Under the pieces are notes generated by a model. The model worked only from the letters and a program-made list of their open reading frames with translations, did not search any database and was not told the origin of the DNA. A DNA stretch of 64,000 bases from Craspedostauros australis (lineage: Eukaryota > Bacillariophyta > Bacillariophyceae > Mastogloiales > Achnanthaceae): the NCBI GenBank assembly GCA_026770025.1, contig JAMXDE010000007.1, positions 310,001-374,000 of the forward strand, given 5' to 3'. This document shows positions 32,933-43,298 of the stretch, piece by piece (the first letter of the stretch is position 1; every line of letters starts with the position of its first letter). The translations under genes were made by a program, and so were the position numbers.

Positions 32933-33589
32933 ATGGGCAGCCACTGAAGATATGAATATGGCAGTGGTTATATTCATAGTAACTGGGGCAACCACGCGGC
33001 GACAAGAGGAGGGAGCTGAGAGGATCGCACGTTCGACCAACATCGAAGAAAGGAAAGGAATCAGCTCGACATTGCAGCCACCGGATACCTATAGGTTTCA
33101 AATACAGATTGCAGATTGTTCCTTGGCAGTTATATTGCACTAAAGAGTTGGAAGAGGCAACTTCCTACTCGTTATCACTCTCCAAACAACAGCAAGCAAA
33201 AGTATAGTGCCTGGGATAGAAAGCACACAAGAGCACGCGCTTTTGTGCGGAGCAACAAACAACACGAAGAATCGGGTGGTGCCATGAGAACCCAAAACAA
33301 CACGAAGAAACACGCGATGTGGGGAGGGTGTTGTTTGCCATTTAGTCGGACGAGTCTATCACGATTAAATGTCGCGACAAATCGTCGCGTTATTTTTCGT
33401 TTGCGTCAGGACGCAACAGTTCACGCACACCGCTAGTAAAATTCTGCGTCCTGACGCAAGGGGGGTCCTCTATCGTGGGGAAAAATCACCATGGATATGT
33501 AAACGCCATGCAATAATACAGTGTCAAGATGAGTACAGGAACACGCACACGAGCTAAGTCCGGAGAGTTTGACTACGGTTGATGCTGTT
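32933..33589. other. intergenic region with palindrome cluster
   Basis: No gene supported. Contains the 10-bp palindrome TGTCGCGACA (33370-33379) and two 14-bp imperfect palindromes in inverse orientation, TGCGTCAGGACGCA (33402-33415) and TGCGTCCTGACGCA (33446-33459). Confidence 0.5.
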
Positions 33590-34277
33590 AGTTAGGATTC
33601 GGGCGTAGACGGCGCGAATCGGTGGAGGATGTCTCGTGAATCTGCCGGCTTTGGGATAGCCGTGTGATGCAGCTCAAGAGAGGTGTACTGGTTGAAGAGT
33701 TGTAACTGTAACAATGAGTAGTAGAGCGCTTTGTAGCTAATCCTTGTCTGTTATTATGAGTTAGCTTATTGGTGTTAGTAGGGTGAAGAAACGATGCCAC
33801 ACAACTTGGCGAGACCCTGCGCTGATGTACTTGATTCAGTACAACAGAGTAGACAATCATTACAGTACTTTGCTCTCCGTACGTGTAGATACACTGCAGT
33901 GTAGGTCATGACACTCAGTGGTGACGGTCATGAAGCAGTGGCTGTGGCTGAAGCTGACCCTCGGATTCCATTGCTTGGGTTGAAGCAAGTTGGATACGCA
34001 TGTTGAGATCACGGTGGTAGTGTGGTGGTCATCAGCATGGGAGGGAATCGAGGTATGTTGTAGTAAGGAGGATCTGAAGAGCATATAGTTCCCAGGTGGG
34101 TTGTGAGTCAGGTCGGTCAGGTTTGAGTCATGATGGATTCGTGAATGGAGGAGAGGAAGGAGGAGAAAAGATTTGGTGGTCAATCAAGTCGGAAGATTTC
34201 GCGCCAAAACAAGAATTTCTCCCATCGGAGGTGGATACCGTGTTCGGTAATAGTCTGTCCCTCATTGAATCTCAACT
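33590..34277. repeat. LTR-like repeat A, possible solo LTR
   Basis: 688 bp, roughly 85 percent similar along its whole length to 40981-41669 in the same orientation. Ends are imperfect inverted repeats (AGTTAGGATTC / GAATCTCAACT) and the sequence is bracketed by CTGTT on both sides (33585-33589, 34278-34282), as expected of a 5-bp target duplication. No open frame. Best read as a solo LTR of the family whose gag remnant lies at 42186-43298. Confidence 0.55.
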
Positions 34278-35530
34278 CTGTTTTTGGCCTGTTTTTGTTC
34301 GGGACTTACGTATAAAATGTACTACATTCTACAGACCATTCTTCGTGATCCAAAAATCGCCAAAAATCGCCAATGGCGTTGGCTACAGGCGGCTCTTGAA
34401 GGCACTAGTGTTATCGTTGGTGCATCAACTGCGATCTGCAGGTCGTATTCCTTCCATCTGCCTTCCATCTGCCTTCCATCTGCCTTCCATAGTATCAACT
34501 CGTTGTTGGCAAAGGGCAGTCCTGGCATTGCCCTTTTCGCTTAACTGAACGGTTATGTGAAATGGTTGCAATTTTTTTGCCGCTGTTTTGGCAGAAATTT
34601 CGAAGGCAATTGCCGGGCGGCTGCCTCCCACGTAAGCGTGCCACAATACCACCCTCGAAACGGCTGGCCCGACTCCGAGGTGCAATCAAGCAACAGGAAC
34701 GGTGGGAGACACTAACACGAAGCAACCACGAGACCACAAACGCAATCGTTTGGACGACGACCCACAATGGAGCAATGCATTCTCAACCACATGACAACGA
34801 TACGATCGTACGCTGGAACGCTTTCAGACGAGTTTTCGTTGACGGCGCAGAGCCAAATCAGTTGTTCTCACAAAACTGCAAGGATCGCAAGCAAAACGGC
34901 CAACCAAGCCTTGCGCACAGACTGATCAGAAGCATCCTGCCCATCAGCTTTCCCAAACAACAACAACAACAACAACTGAAAGGTGAGTCTGCCACACCCC
35001 AACGCAAACGCCACGACAGCATCGAGTGTCAGCGTCACGAGGCGGTGCAGGATGCCCCAAAGGCCACAGCAACCACTAAGAGCGTCGCTGCTGTCGCTCA
35101 CGTCATGAGTTGTGCGAAGACTTGCCATTGGATGCCGGAAGCCCACATCGCGATGCATATCGTCCCCATGCCTTGCATCCTCTTGCATGACGATTTCATA
35201 CTGGTCTCACAGTATGGAAGACCAGCACCTTGCTTGTGCGCACCGACAGTGGGCTCCTCGTGGTGGTGATCCACACAGCACATTTCGTTTGCAGACTGTC
35301 GGTTGCGTGAGGTCGACAACGATTTTCAGCAATCGTGACTCACTCCTTGTGACAGCATCCGTGACTTGGAGGATCCAAACAAGTCAGAATCTGGCCATTC
35401 CACAAGAATCTCGAGTGCGCGAAATATCGCAACTCCCAACTGACCCAGCGCTTCCGATCCACTTCCACCGTCCCCAACTGACGCGCTTCGCGTGCTTCTC
35501 GACTTCAGCAGGCACCCAGCAGCAGTCACA
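34278..35530. other. intergenic region upstream of the PTSAP protein
   Basis: No convincing gene; a plus-strand frame at 34562-35269 has no domain. Contains an 11-bp tandem repeat CTTCCATCTGC (34451-34490, 3.6 copies) and a 37-bp stretch at 34411-34447 that recurs with a few changes at 44174-44210. Confidence 0.4.
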
Positions 35531-38500
35531 ATGTTCAAGATCAAGGCAGCCATCCTCGGCGCGCTCCTCCTCGCCCATGTGGGCTCGATCGAGGCCGTCC
35601 TGCGTGGCAACAGAGCCTTGGGTCAGACCGAAGAGCTTCATGTCATGATGCAAGCCACCCGTACCCTCAAGGCTGGCGATGGCAACGGCAAGAACCAGAA
35701 AGAGGACAACAAGAAGAACAAGGACACGGAGTCGCCAACTAGCAACCCAACCACCACCCCTGGCATGCCAACGGCGGCACCGACCAGCGCCCCAACATCG
35801 GCGCCGACCTCGGCACCGACCAGCGCACCAACGGCGGCTCCAACATCGGCTCCTACCAGCGCTCCGACTGCAGCTCCAACATCGGCTCCAACCAGCGCTC
35901 CGACATCGGCTCCGACATCAGCACCGACCAGCGCCCCAACTTCGGCCCCGACATCAGCTCCAACATCGGCACCGACATCAGCACCGACCAGCGCCCCAAC
36001 TTCGGCTCCAACTTCTGCCCCAACTACACCAACAGCTGCCCCAACCTCGGCACCGACCAGCGCACCAACATCGGCTCCAACTTCTGTACCGACATCCGCA
36101 CCAACTTCTGCACCGACCGCAGTCCCAACTTCGGCACCTACTTCTGCACCGACCGCAGTCCCAACTTCGGGACCAACATCTGCACCTACTTCGGCCCCAA
36201 CATCCGCCCCGACAGCCGCCCCGACATCCGCGCCAACTTCAGCGCCAACTGCATCGCCAACTTCGGCCCCAACCATGTTCGATGCCTCCATCATCACCAT
36301 CTGCAACCCCGATGACAACGGAGGCATGACTGTGGGAGATATCAAGACGTTGATTTGCAACAGGGACAAAGCGTCATGCCGCCAGGCCATTCTTGCCGTG
36401 CGCGGTCTCAACGACCTCCAGACGTTCTTCGCATGCGCCGGAGACGGCATGAGCGAAGGAGCGTCCCGCGCTCTGTTCAACAGATTCGCTTCCAATCCAG
36501 ACCTCGCCCAGCAGCTCGAGATGGCCTTCTCCACCGGAACCCAATTCGTTACCGCTTTGGAAGGAAACCCGATGACAATGACATGTAACGGAATCGTCGC
36601 AACCTGCTGCGCCAACATCGGTGACTGTACCTCCACATCCGCCGGCACCTACATGACCGTGGCACTCAACGGATGCGTCGGAATGAATGCGTGCGCCGGA
36701 ATGGGTCCAAACGCGATCGTCCTTGAGTCTTCTTGCAACGGACCTGACGCATGTAACGGTGTGAACGCAAATGATGCCATGCTGGTGGCATCTGGAGTCA
36801 CTTTCATTGGCGAAGTGGCCTGCACCACCGCCAACTCTTGTGAAGACCTTGGAGGCTTCTCCTACGGCGACGTTATTGTCCAGAATGGAGGCTGCGTTGG
36901 AGCCAACGCGTGTACCTCTGCCGGACTGCACCAACAGCAGATGACGGCGGGGCGCCGTGTGTCCAACATCAACATCGGCCAGAACGCCTGCAACAACGCC
37001 AATGCGTGCCGCGACACCCACTCCTCCAGCGGTGGAGGAGCCAAGGTCGGCGGAAGTCTCAGCATCGAGGACGGTGCCTGCGTTGGCAACAACGCCTGTG
37101 AAGACTTGGCCAACAGCGACCTCATGGTCACTGCTGTTGTTGTCGAAGAGGACGAGTGCTCTGGAACTGACACCTGCAAGGGATGCGTGCTTGACAACTG
37201 TCCCAACCCCGATGGCCAGGTGTACGTCATCAGCAACGCAGCCCTTGCGTGCCCCAAGGACGCCATGGGCGACCCAACTGGTGCTGTTGTCGTCATCTTC
37301 TGCGTCAACCTGGACGACCGCCCAACTGAGTGCCCTACCTTCGCCCCAACCCCGCTCATGAGCGACATCCCGTCCGTCCTTCCGTCCGAGCTCCCGTCCC
37401 AAGGTCCAACCCGAACACCGACCGAAAGTCCATCCGACCTGCCATCCGTGCTCCCGTCCGAGGGTCCGTCCAACTTCCCAAGCGTCCTTCCATCCGACGG
37501 ACCCACCATCGAACCAACCGCTGCCCCGACCATCAACAAGACTCCGCTGCAGACACTCTGCCTGGGAACTCCAGGCGATGTCGGCTCCACGATTACGTTA
37601 GGACCACAGGTCCTCTGCGACGACGACATGGGCATCTGCACCAACTTCGTGAATGCCATCGAATCGCTCCCCGACAACAAGGACAGACTCGTCAAGAGCA
37701 TCCTCGGATGTGCCCCCTATGGAGCCATGGCCACCGTCGAAGTCGCCCAGGCCCGCTTCGATACCATCAAGAACGACGCAAGTGCCATCACTGCCATCCT
37801 TGGCGCCCTTGAGGGCAGCGGTATCTTCCTGACTGGGACTGCTGCAGAGGTCGAAAATGAGTGCTACAATTCTGGCTTCTCGTGCTGCAGTGATGGCGCC
37901 CAGTGTACGACAGCAGATGCCAATGATATCATCACCATCACTCCAGACTCTTGTTCCGGCACAACCATGGCGAATCCGTCCTGCGACGATCTTGGCGGCG
38001 ACATCATCATCCTCGGCAGCTGCCTCAATGACAACTCCTGCTCTGCCCTTGGCAGCTTCGGAGTGGCGCCCAACGCCCAAGCCGTCATCGGTTCCACCAT
38101 CATCGGACCAGCCGCCTGCACCAACGCCAGAAGCTGCCAAAACCTGGGATTCAACATCTACGGAAACATCCGCATCGAGCGTGCTGCGTGCAATGGCGTG
38201 GATAGCTGTAACGGCATGGGTGTCCGTGTGGCACAATCACCAATGGTCATCACACCGGTTCTTGCCGATATCCTCGTGCAGGAGGAGGGATGCCAAGGGC
38301 AGCGCTCATGCCAGAACGTCCACCGCGGAACTGGAAAGACCACTGGAAGCCTTGACATTGGACAGAACGCCTGCATGTCCGTCGACAGTTGCAACGGCGC
38401 CGCAAGCAGCAACGATGCAGTTGATGACCTCGTCATCGAGGATAACACCTGTATGACAGACAACAGTTGTCAGAACTGTGTCGCCACCGACATGTGCGCC

Positions 38501-38578
38501 GGCGACCCTGTTCAGATCTACACCATCAGCAATCCAATCCCCGACTGCCCTACCCCCAACCCAGGTGCATGCTCTTAG
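35531..38578 (+). CDS. secreted PTSAP-repeat protein with two Cys-ladder modules
   Basis: 1015 residues from Met 35531, chosen because MFKIKAAILGALLLAHVGSIEA is a clear signal peptide (the frame extends 13 codons further upstream). After a short basic/acidic stretch comes a long PTSAPTSAP array (about 35770-36275), a Pro/Thr/Ser tract typical of O-glycosylated diatom wall and mucilage proteins. Two homologous modules follow (about 36280-37290 and 37550-38560) joined by a PSVLPSELPS-type linker. Each starts with a helical part, then has evenly spaced CxGxxxC units such as GQNACNNANAC, DGACVGNNAC and ECSGTDTC, alternating with short beta-prone strings (GSLSIE, GDVIVQ). The pattern suggests a parallel beta-helix with a disulfide ladder. 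Probably extracellular, wall-associated or adhesive; no enzymatic motif. Confidence 0.75.
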   Translation: MFKIKAAILGALLLAHVGSIEAVLRGNRALGQTEELHVMMQATRTLKAGDGNGKNQKEDNKKNKDTESPTSNPTTTPGMPTAAPTSAPTSAPTSAPTSAPTAAPTSAPTSAPTAAPTSAPTSAPTSAPTSAPTSAPTSAPTSAPTSAPTSAPTSAPTSAPTSAPTTPTAAPTSAPTSAPTSAPTSVPTSAPTSAPTAVPTSAPTSAPTAVPTSGPTSAPTSAPTSAPTAAPTSAPTSAPTASPTSAPTMFDASIITICNPDDNGGMTVGDIKTLICNRDKASCRQAILAVRGLNDLQTFFACAGDGMSEGASRALFNRFASNPDLAQQLEMAFSTGTQFVTALEGNPMTMTCNGIVATCCANIGDCTSTSAGTYMTVALNGCVGMNACAGMGPNAIVLESSCNGPDACNGVNANDAMLVASGVTFIGEVACTTANSCEDLGGFSYGDVIVQNGGCVGANACTSAGLHQQQMTAGRRVSNINIGQNACNNANACRDTHSSSGGGAKVGGSLSIEDGACVGNNACEDLANSDLMVTAVVVEEDECSGTDTCKGCVLDNCPNPDGQVYVISNAALACPKDAMGDPTGAVVVIFCVNLDDRPTECPTFAPTPLMSDIPSVLPSELPSQGPTRTPTESPSDLPSVLPSEGPSNFPSVLPSDGPTIEPTAAPTINKTPLQTLCLGTPGDVGSTITLGPQVLCDDDMGICTNFVNAIESLPDNKDRLVKSILGCAPYGAMATVEVAQARFDTIKNDASAITAILGALEGSGIFLTGTAAEVENECYNSGFSCCSDGAQCTTADANDIITITPDSCSGTTMANPSCDDLGGDIIILGSCLNDNSCSALGSFGVAPNAQAVIGSTIIGPAACTNARSCQNLGFNIYGNIRIERAACNGVDSCNGMGVRVAQSPMVITPVLADILVQEEGCQGQRSCQNVHRGTGKTTGSLDIGQNACMSVDSCNGAASSNDAVDDLVIEDNTCMTDNSCQNCVATDMCAGDPVQIYTISNPIPDCPTPNPGACS

Positions 38579-39359
38579 TAAATGCAGGGCATGATTCATC
38601 CGTGGATCGCTGTGAGCGCATAAAGACAAGTAACGGCATCCGGCACCTCGCTCCCAAGTCCAATACACAGCTGCAACTGCCGATCCTCAGTTGTTGAGAG
38701 GACGGCGTGGCACACAAATCAAGCAACCAATCACCGACTTGGGTCGGTCGGTGCCGAGAGACTGCGCCACACCCACATCCACGAACATCCACACATCCAC
38801 ACACCCGATCAATTGAAACGCCACGCAGCCAAACCAACACAACAAAATGAACAGTGATCCATCTCGCAAACCCCCCTCACCCCCTTCCCCATTGCATCTG
38901 CATTTGTATTTGCATGTTTATCCGGGAGTGAGCCTGTTCCTGACGTCCATAGAGGCGACGTATCTTGTGCACGGAGACCACCGGCGACGAAGTGTCTGCC
39001 TACCGGTATCAACCGCATGAAAGTCCGAAAGGAAAAAGGATTACAGCCGTCTGCACAAGAGGCTGTGTCGTCTTGCCCATGTCCACATTGGAGTCTAAAC
39101 CGCGAATGGTCATGTGCTGTCCCACGACCTCTTCTTTCGAGTAGATCAGATCAAACCTTGGCCCAAGTATTGCCAGGGAACGATTTGATAGCATCTATAA
39201 ATTAGCGAAGAGAGCAGCACCTGTAAAACAACAATCGTCTTCATCTGGTCTCGGTGATGCACCATGCGCACGCACACTCGAGAGAGAGAGAGAGAGAGAG
39301 AAGTACCCATGCATGCGAAAGACACATTTCTCATCCTAGTTCTCTCGGAGGCTGAAACA
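38579..39359. other. convergent intergenic region
   Basis: No gene supported. Contains a (GA)n microsatellite at about 39280-39301. Confidence 0.5.
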
Positions 39360-40892
39360 TCAGCCAATTTTCTGTGCGACATGTGGAAGCAACTTTCCAA
39401 TGAGCGTCTTGAGATCGAAGCGTTCCTCCAAGAGCGGCCGGACATCTGCATGATCTTGGTCCAGTTCATGGATCAGATCCAGCACCTTGTGAAGCACAGC
39501 ATCGTCAGGATCGTCGGAGAAGTCTGAGACGAGAATGCCATTTTGCGGATTTGCGAGGAAGCTGAGGGGGTTGTTGTCCACGAGCACGGTGCGCCGGGGA
39601 TTGTGCTTGCCTTGGGAGAATTGGAGATGGTTCAAGTTCTTCACATACACACCCTCTCTGCGCCAATAATCGCACGATTCGCGGTACCACGCTTTGGTGA
39701 TCATGTCGCCACCAGGATCTAAGTTGTCGAGAACTTGCTTGGCGTACACGCCGATTCCAGCCGTGAAGATGTGAGTTTCGTACCGCCGTGATACAGCCTG
39801 GAGAAAGTCCCTCACGAATGGGCGTTCCTGTACGATAGCCGAGCCATGACCAGATATATGGATGGGGAATGAATCGATACGAGCAGACTCGAGCTGTTGC
39901 TGTTGCTGTCGGTCCTGTCGAGTCTGCCAGGCCACGCCATCGTCAGCAAGCTGATCGAATTGCGTGTGGACCAGACATTCATCCAAATCCAGGACGACGA
40001 CGAGATCTGAATCGTACTCGCGTGGTGTAGTTATCTGCACGGATTCTTGTGCCGAGTCATCTGCGCCCTGCGCTCTTTCTTTCGCCGTCTGCGATCGTGA
40101 CGATGTCGTTGTCGATCCCGATGCTGATCGTGGATTCGTGTGAATGCAAACTGCCGTGTCCGCCTCAGGAGCGTTGGCATCGTGTGGATTCTCGCTTGGA
40201 AATGTCCTTCTCTGCAAGATGCCACCACCTGTCGCAATCGAATGGCTATGGCGGTGCGACTGTGAACAAGTACGGGGAGTTCCGACACCTTTTGCCCACA
40301 TGGATGGCGTTCTGCGCACTACCGGAGTCGACCTATCTGCGGAGCTGCAGCGAATCGGGCCATGTCGACAGTGAAGAAGACGTTGCTGTTGTTGATGATA
40401 CTGGACTTGCGAATGTCGATATCGATGTCGATGCAGGGGATTGCGGCATATCTTCTCCTGGCGAGGGAGGTGATGGCAACATGAGTAAGATCCACGCAGC
40501 AGAGATCCAGAGGCAGATTCGAAGGTTCCCATCGCACGACACGGTTTCTGGAATGCCTCGTTGGATTCATGCGCAGACTTGCACAACCACGCGGAAAGGC
40601 AAGTCGCATACGATCTTGGTGCGGACTTCGTCATGGACTGCCATACGGCGGCTGGAGACGCCATCGCCATGCTGCTTCTTTGTGGTGGTGCCTTCTGCAG
40701 TTGCCCCAATTCGTCCGAATCGAGCTTTACTCTTTGCTTGGATGTACACAACAGTATTGGTATAGTAGGTCGTATTGTGCATACGAGTACAAGCGGGCAC
40801 CAATGGAAGAGTTGGCAACATCGACATCGCGACGCAACACCCGATCGTTCTTCCCTCTTGCGCTCTTGTGGCGTTGTCCGTGCTCCCACCAC
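39360..40892 (-). CDS. FCP1/SCP-like protein phosphatase (HAD family, NIF domain)
   Basis: 510-residue frame whose C-terminal about 215 residues form a CTD-phosphatase-like catalytic domain. The HAD nucleophile motif is VVVLDLDECLVHT (Asp302 and Asp304; the usual T of DLDETLVH is C here). Also visible: HIFTAGIGVYAKQVLD, a Lys in the NPRRTVLVDNNPLSF region, and FSDDPDDAVLHKVLDLIHEL, as in SCP/Dullard/Nem1 proteins. Such enzymes dephosphorylate Ser/Thr in RNA polymerase II CTD or in lipin-type targets. A Gln-rich insertion (RQDRQQQQQLES) lies between the nucleophile and the core. The first about 290 residues are His/Ser/Arg-rich and unconserved, so the true start is uncertain: Met76 or Met121 could be used. 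Confidence 0.8.
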   Translation of the reverse strand: MVGARTTPQERKREERSGVASRCRCCQLFHWCPLVLVCTIRPTIPILLCTSKQRVKLDSDELGQLQKAPPQRSSMAMASPAAVWQSMTKSAPRSYATCLSAWLCKSAHESNEAFQKPCRAMGTFESASGSLLRGSYSCCHHLPRQEKICRNPLHRHRYRHSQVQYHQQQQRLLHCRHGPIRCSSADRSTPVVRRTPSMWAKGVGTPRTCSQSHRHSHSIATGGGILQRRTFPSENPHDANAPEADTAVCIHTNPRSASGSTTTSSRSQTAKERAQGADDSAQESVQITTPREYDSDLVVVLDLDECLVHTQFDQLADDGVAWQTRQDRQQQQQLESARIDSFPIHISGHGSAIVQERPFVRDFLQAVSRRYETHIFTAGIGVYAKQVLDNLDPGGDMITKAWYRESCDYWRREGVYVKNLNHLQFSQGKHNPRRTVLVDNNPLSFLANPQNGILVSDFSDDPDDAVLHKVLDLIHELDQDHADVRPLLEERFDLKTLIGKLLPHVAQKIG

Positions 40893-40980
40893 TTCGTGCC
40901 ATCTTTCCTCTGTCTCAAAAGATCGCAGAGCTTTGTGATTTCAATCGTGCTACATGCATAACGTCTATTTAACGCACATG

Positions 40981-41669
40981 GGTGAGGATTCGGGCTTAGT
41001 CGACGCGAATCGGTGGAGGATGCCTTGTGAATCTGCCAGCTTCGAGATAGCTGTGTAATGCAGTTCAAGAGAGGTGTACTGGTTGAAGAGTTGTTACTGT
41101 AACGATGAGTAGAAGAGTGCTTTGTAGCTAATCCTTGTCTGTTTATTATGAGTTAGCTTGTATTGTTGGTAGGGTGAAGAAATGATGCCACACAGCTTGG
41201 TAGGACCCTGCACTGATGTACTTGGTCCAGTGCTTGAGGGTAGGCAATTATTGCAGTTCCTTGCTCTCCTCACACGTAGACACACTGCAATGTAGGTCAT
41301 GACACTCAATAGTGACGGTCATGAAGCAATGGCTGTGGCTTGAGTTCGCTCTCGGATTCCGTTGCTTGAGTTGAAGCAAGTTGGATATACGTGTCAGGAC
41401 TACGGCAGTGGTGCAGTGGTCATTGGCATGGAGGGAATCAAGGTATGTTGTAGTAAGAGGATCTGAGGAGCATATAGTTCCCAAGGTGAGGTGTGAGTCA
41501 GGTCGGTCATGTTTGAGTCATGATGGATTCGTGAATGGAGGAGAGAAAGAAAGGGGAAACAGATTTGGTGGTCGATCAAGTCGGAAGATTTCGCGCCAAA
41601 ACAAGAATTTCTCCCATCGGAGGTGGATACCGTGTCCGGTAATAGTCTGTCCCTTATTGAATCTCAACT
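40981..41669. repeat. LTR-like repeat B
   Basis: Partner of repeat A, colinear along the whole length. Ends GGTGAGGATTC and GAATCTCAACT; a canonical TG...CA reading would be 40983-41666. It abuts a gag remnant on the minus strand at the position expected of a 3' LTR, with nothing resembling pol between them. Confidence 0.55.
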
Positions 41670-42202
41670 GATAGAGAGACCCTCACCGCATCCTTCACTA
41701 AGTTGAATCGGCCCAGGATTGCTCGACGGCAAATCCTTTCTGCCTTGTTGGTCGTTGGGACGTCTCTTGATACCCAGGGGACGCGAATCTTGAACACATT
41801 GTATTCGGTGCATTCCGTGCACCACGAGTACATCGCTCCACGTGCGAGACAGATTGGACACCATGCATCCGTTCTGCTGCACTCACACACGCGATCGATC
41901 TCGTCGCGTAGGAAGTAGTCAATGGCGCTGCTCATGCGAGCAGCTGTTGTTCCGGCTCCTTGCACAGCTGGTGCGTGGTTGACGTCAATGCCCGGCATCG
42001 CGACCTTGGTAACCCTGATGCTCTTGTCTGATTCGAGCAGGTCATTGTTCATGAGGTCACAGATGCTTCCGATGCTTTCGTTGGTTGGCAAATTGGCTCT
42101 CACGGTCGAAGGGAATGTTTCCATGAATCCGAAGAGATCCTCTTCAAGACCATTCTCAAGCTCGATCTCGTCGAGATTGCTGATCTCAACGAAATCCCCC
42201 AT
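41654..42202 (-). CDS. second frame of the gag remnant, function unknown
   Basis: 182-codon frame that overlaps the end of the gag frame by 17 nt in another phase and ends inside repeat B. It has an acidic N-terminus (EISNLDEIELENGLEED) and a Cys cluster (CECSRTDAWCPICLARG, then CTEC) that might bind zinc. No protease or polymerase motif is seen. It may be a downstream retroelement frame read after a shift, or the relic of a deleted pol junction. Confidence 0.35.
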   Translation of the reverse strand: MGDFVEISNLDEIELENGLEEDLFGFMETFPSTVRANLPTNESIGSICDLMNNDLLESDKSIRVTKVAMPGIDVNHAPAVQGAGTTAARMSSAIDYFLRDEIDRVCECSRTDAWCPICLARGAMYSWCTECTEYNVFKIRVPWVSRDVPTTNKAERICRRAILGRFNLVKDAVRVSLSVEIQ

Positions 42203-43298
42203 CCGCGATGACGAGTGCCATATCGTCCATCGCGTCGTCGTCCATCACCATGTTGGCGCTTTCCGCTTTCTTCATCGCTGCCTTCAGCTTGAAGCATTGG
42301 AGAATCTTGTGCCCTGCCTTTCCACAGCAGTTGCACTTGCTGTCGAATCCACCCTTTTTGGATTCGCCTTTAGCATCGCCATGATTGCCTTTCTTCTTGG
42401 CTCCACCTCCTCTTTTGTTGTTGCCTCCCTTGGCTGGCGCACAACAGTCCACCTTCTTGTGCCCATAGGCACTGCAGTTGCGACAGTTCCCCTTGAACTG
42501 TCCATCTCCAAACAGAGCGAGCTCCTCATTGCTGCTTTTGCCTGCACGCTTTTAACCATGTTTGAGATGGTGGCGGTCGTAGGTTAGGCTCACGGCTTCG
42601 CGGATGTTGCCCACTGTCATCTCCTTTTCCTTTCCCAGGAACTTGAGTACGAGCATGTTAAACTGCTCCACGTCGACGACCACCTCCAGGGTGATCAGTT
42701 GGTTGCAAAGGACCTCCATGTCCGTTGGGAAGAGATCTGGATTCTCTCCCTTCTTCAATCGCATCCCGTTGAGCTTGCCCAGCAACTTTGCCTTCATAGG
42801 CGCAGTGCGCTGCTCATAGATGCGCTCAAGAGCCACCCAAGCTGCGCGAGGGTCTCTTCCCCCATTCAGCATGCTCCTGCATCCCCACACCACCTCGAAG
42901 GCCACTTTGCCTTCCTTTGAATCATGGCTGATAGCCAAGGTCAGTTCTTTGTAGGCATACTTCGCCATCGCTTCCTTGTACTCTTCCAGGTCCGCAGCAC
43001 TTGCCTTAGAACTCGACTTGGCGCCCGGTTTGGGCTTGACACCGGCCTCGGGTTTGATGGGAACCAAGGTCTCGGTAACCTCAGAAGGAGCTTTCACTTC
43101 CACCTCAGAGTAGGCCATCAAGAACATGTCTCTGTAACCCTTGTGGTTAGCACGAGAGAGGAACTTGGCCAGCCAGAACTTCCAGTTCTCCTTCTTGCCG
43201 TCGAAGTAGACCACTGGGAGGCGGTCATGTTTGGCGTTGATGGTACTCATGTTGATGGTGATGGTGGATGATAGGCTTGATGGTGCGGGGTGAAACAT
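42186..43298 (-). pseudogene. copia-type gag remnant with in-frame TAA
   Basis: The frame starts near 43298 (a good Met is at MSTINAKHDRLPV) and shows Gag features: PVVYFDGKKENWKFWLAKFL, AWVALERIYEQRT and LGKLNGMRLKKGEN. It stops at TAA 42554-42552 but the same frame continues with two CCHC knuckles, CRNCSAYGHKKVDC and CNCCGKAGHKILQC, to 42186. So this is one Gag broken by a single nonsense codon. No pol lies between it and repeat B, so the element has lost most of its inside or never had it. Confidence 0.75.

Noticed and set aside
34562-35269. 235-codon frame upstream of the PTSAP protein.
   Set aside because: No recognisable domain, no homologous repeat, and AAC/AAG-rich low-complexity content; the real signal-peptide protein starts at 35531.
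35638-36648. 336-codon minus-strand frame with GAEVGADVG repeats.
   Set aside because: It is the antisense reading of the PTSAP repeat.
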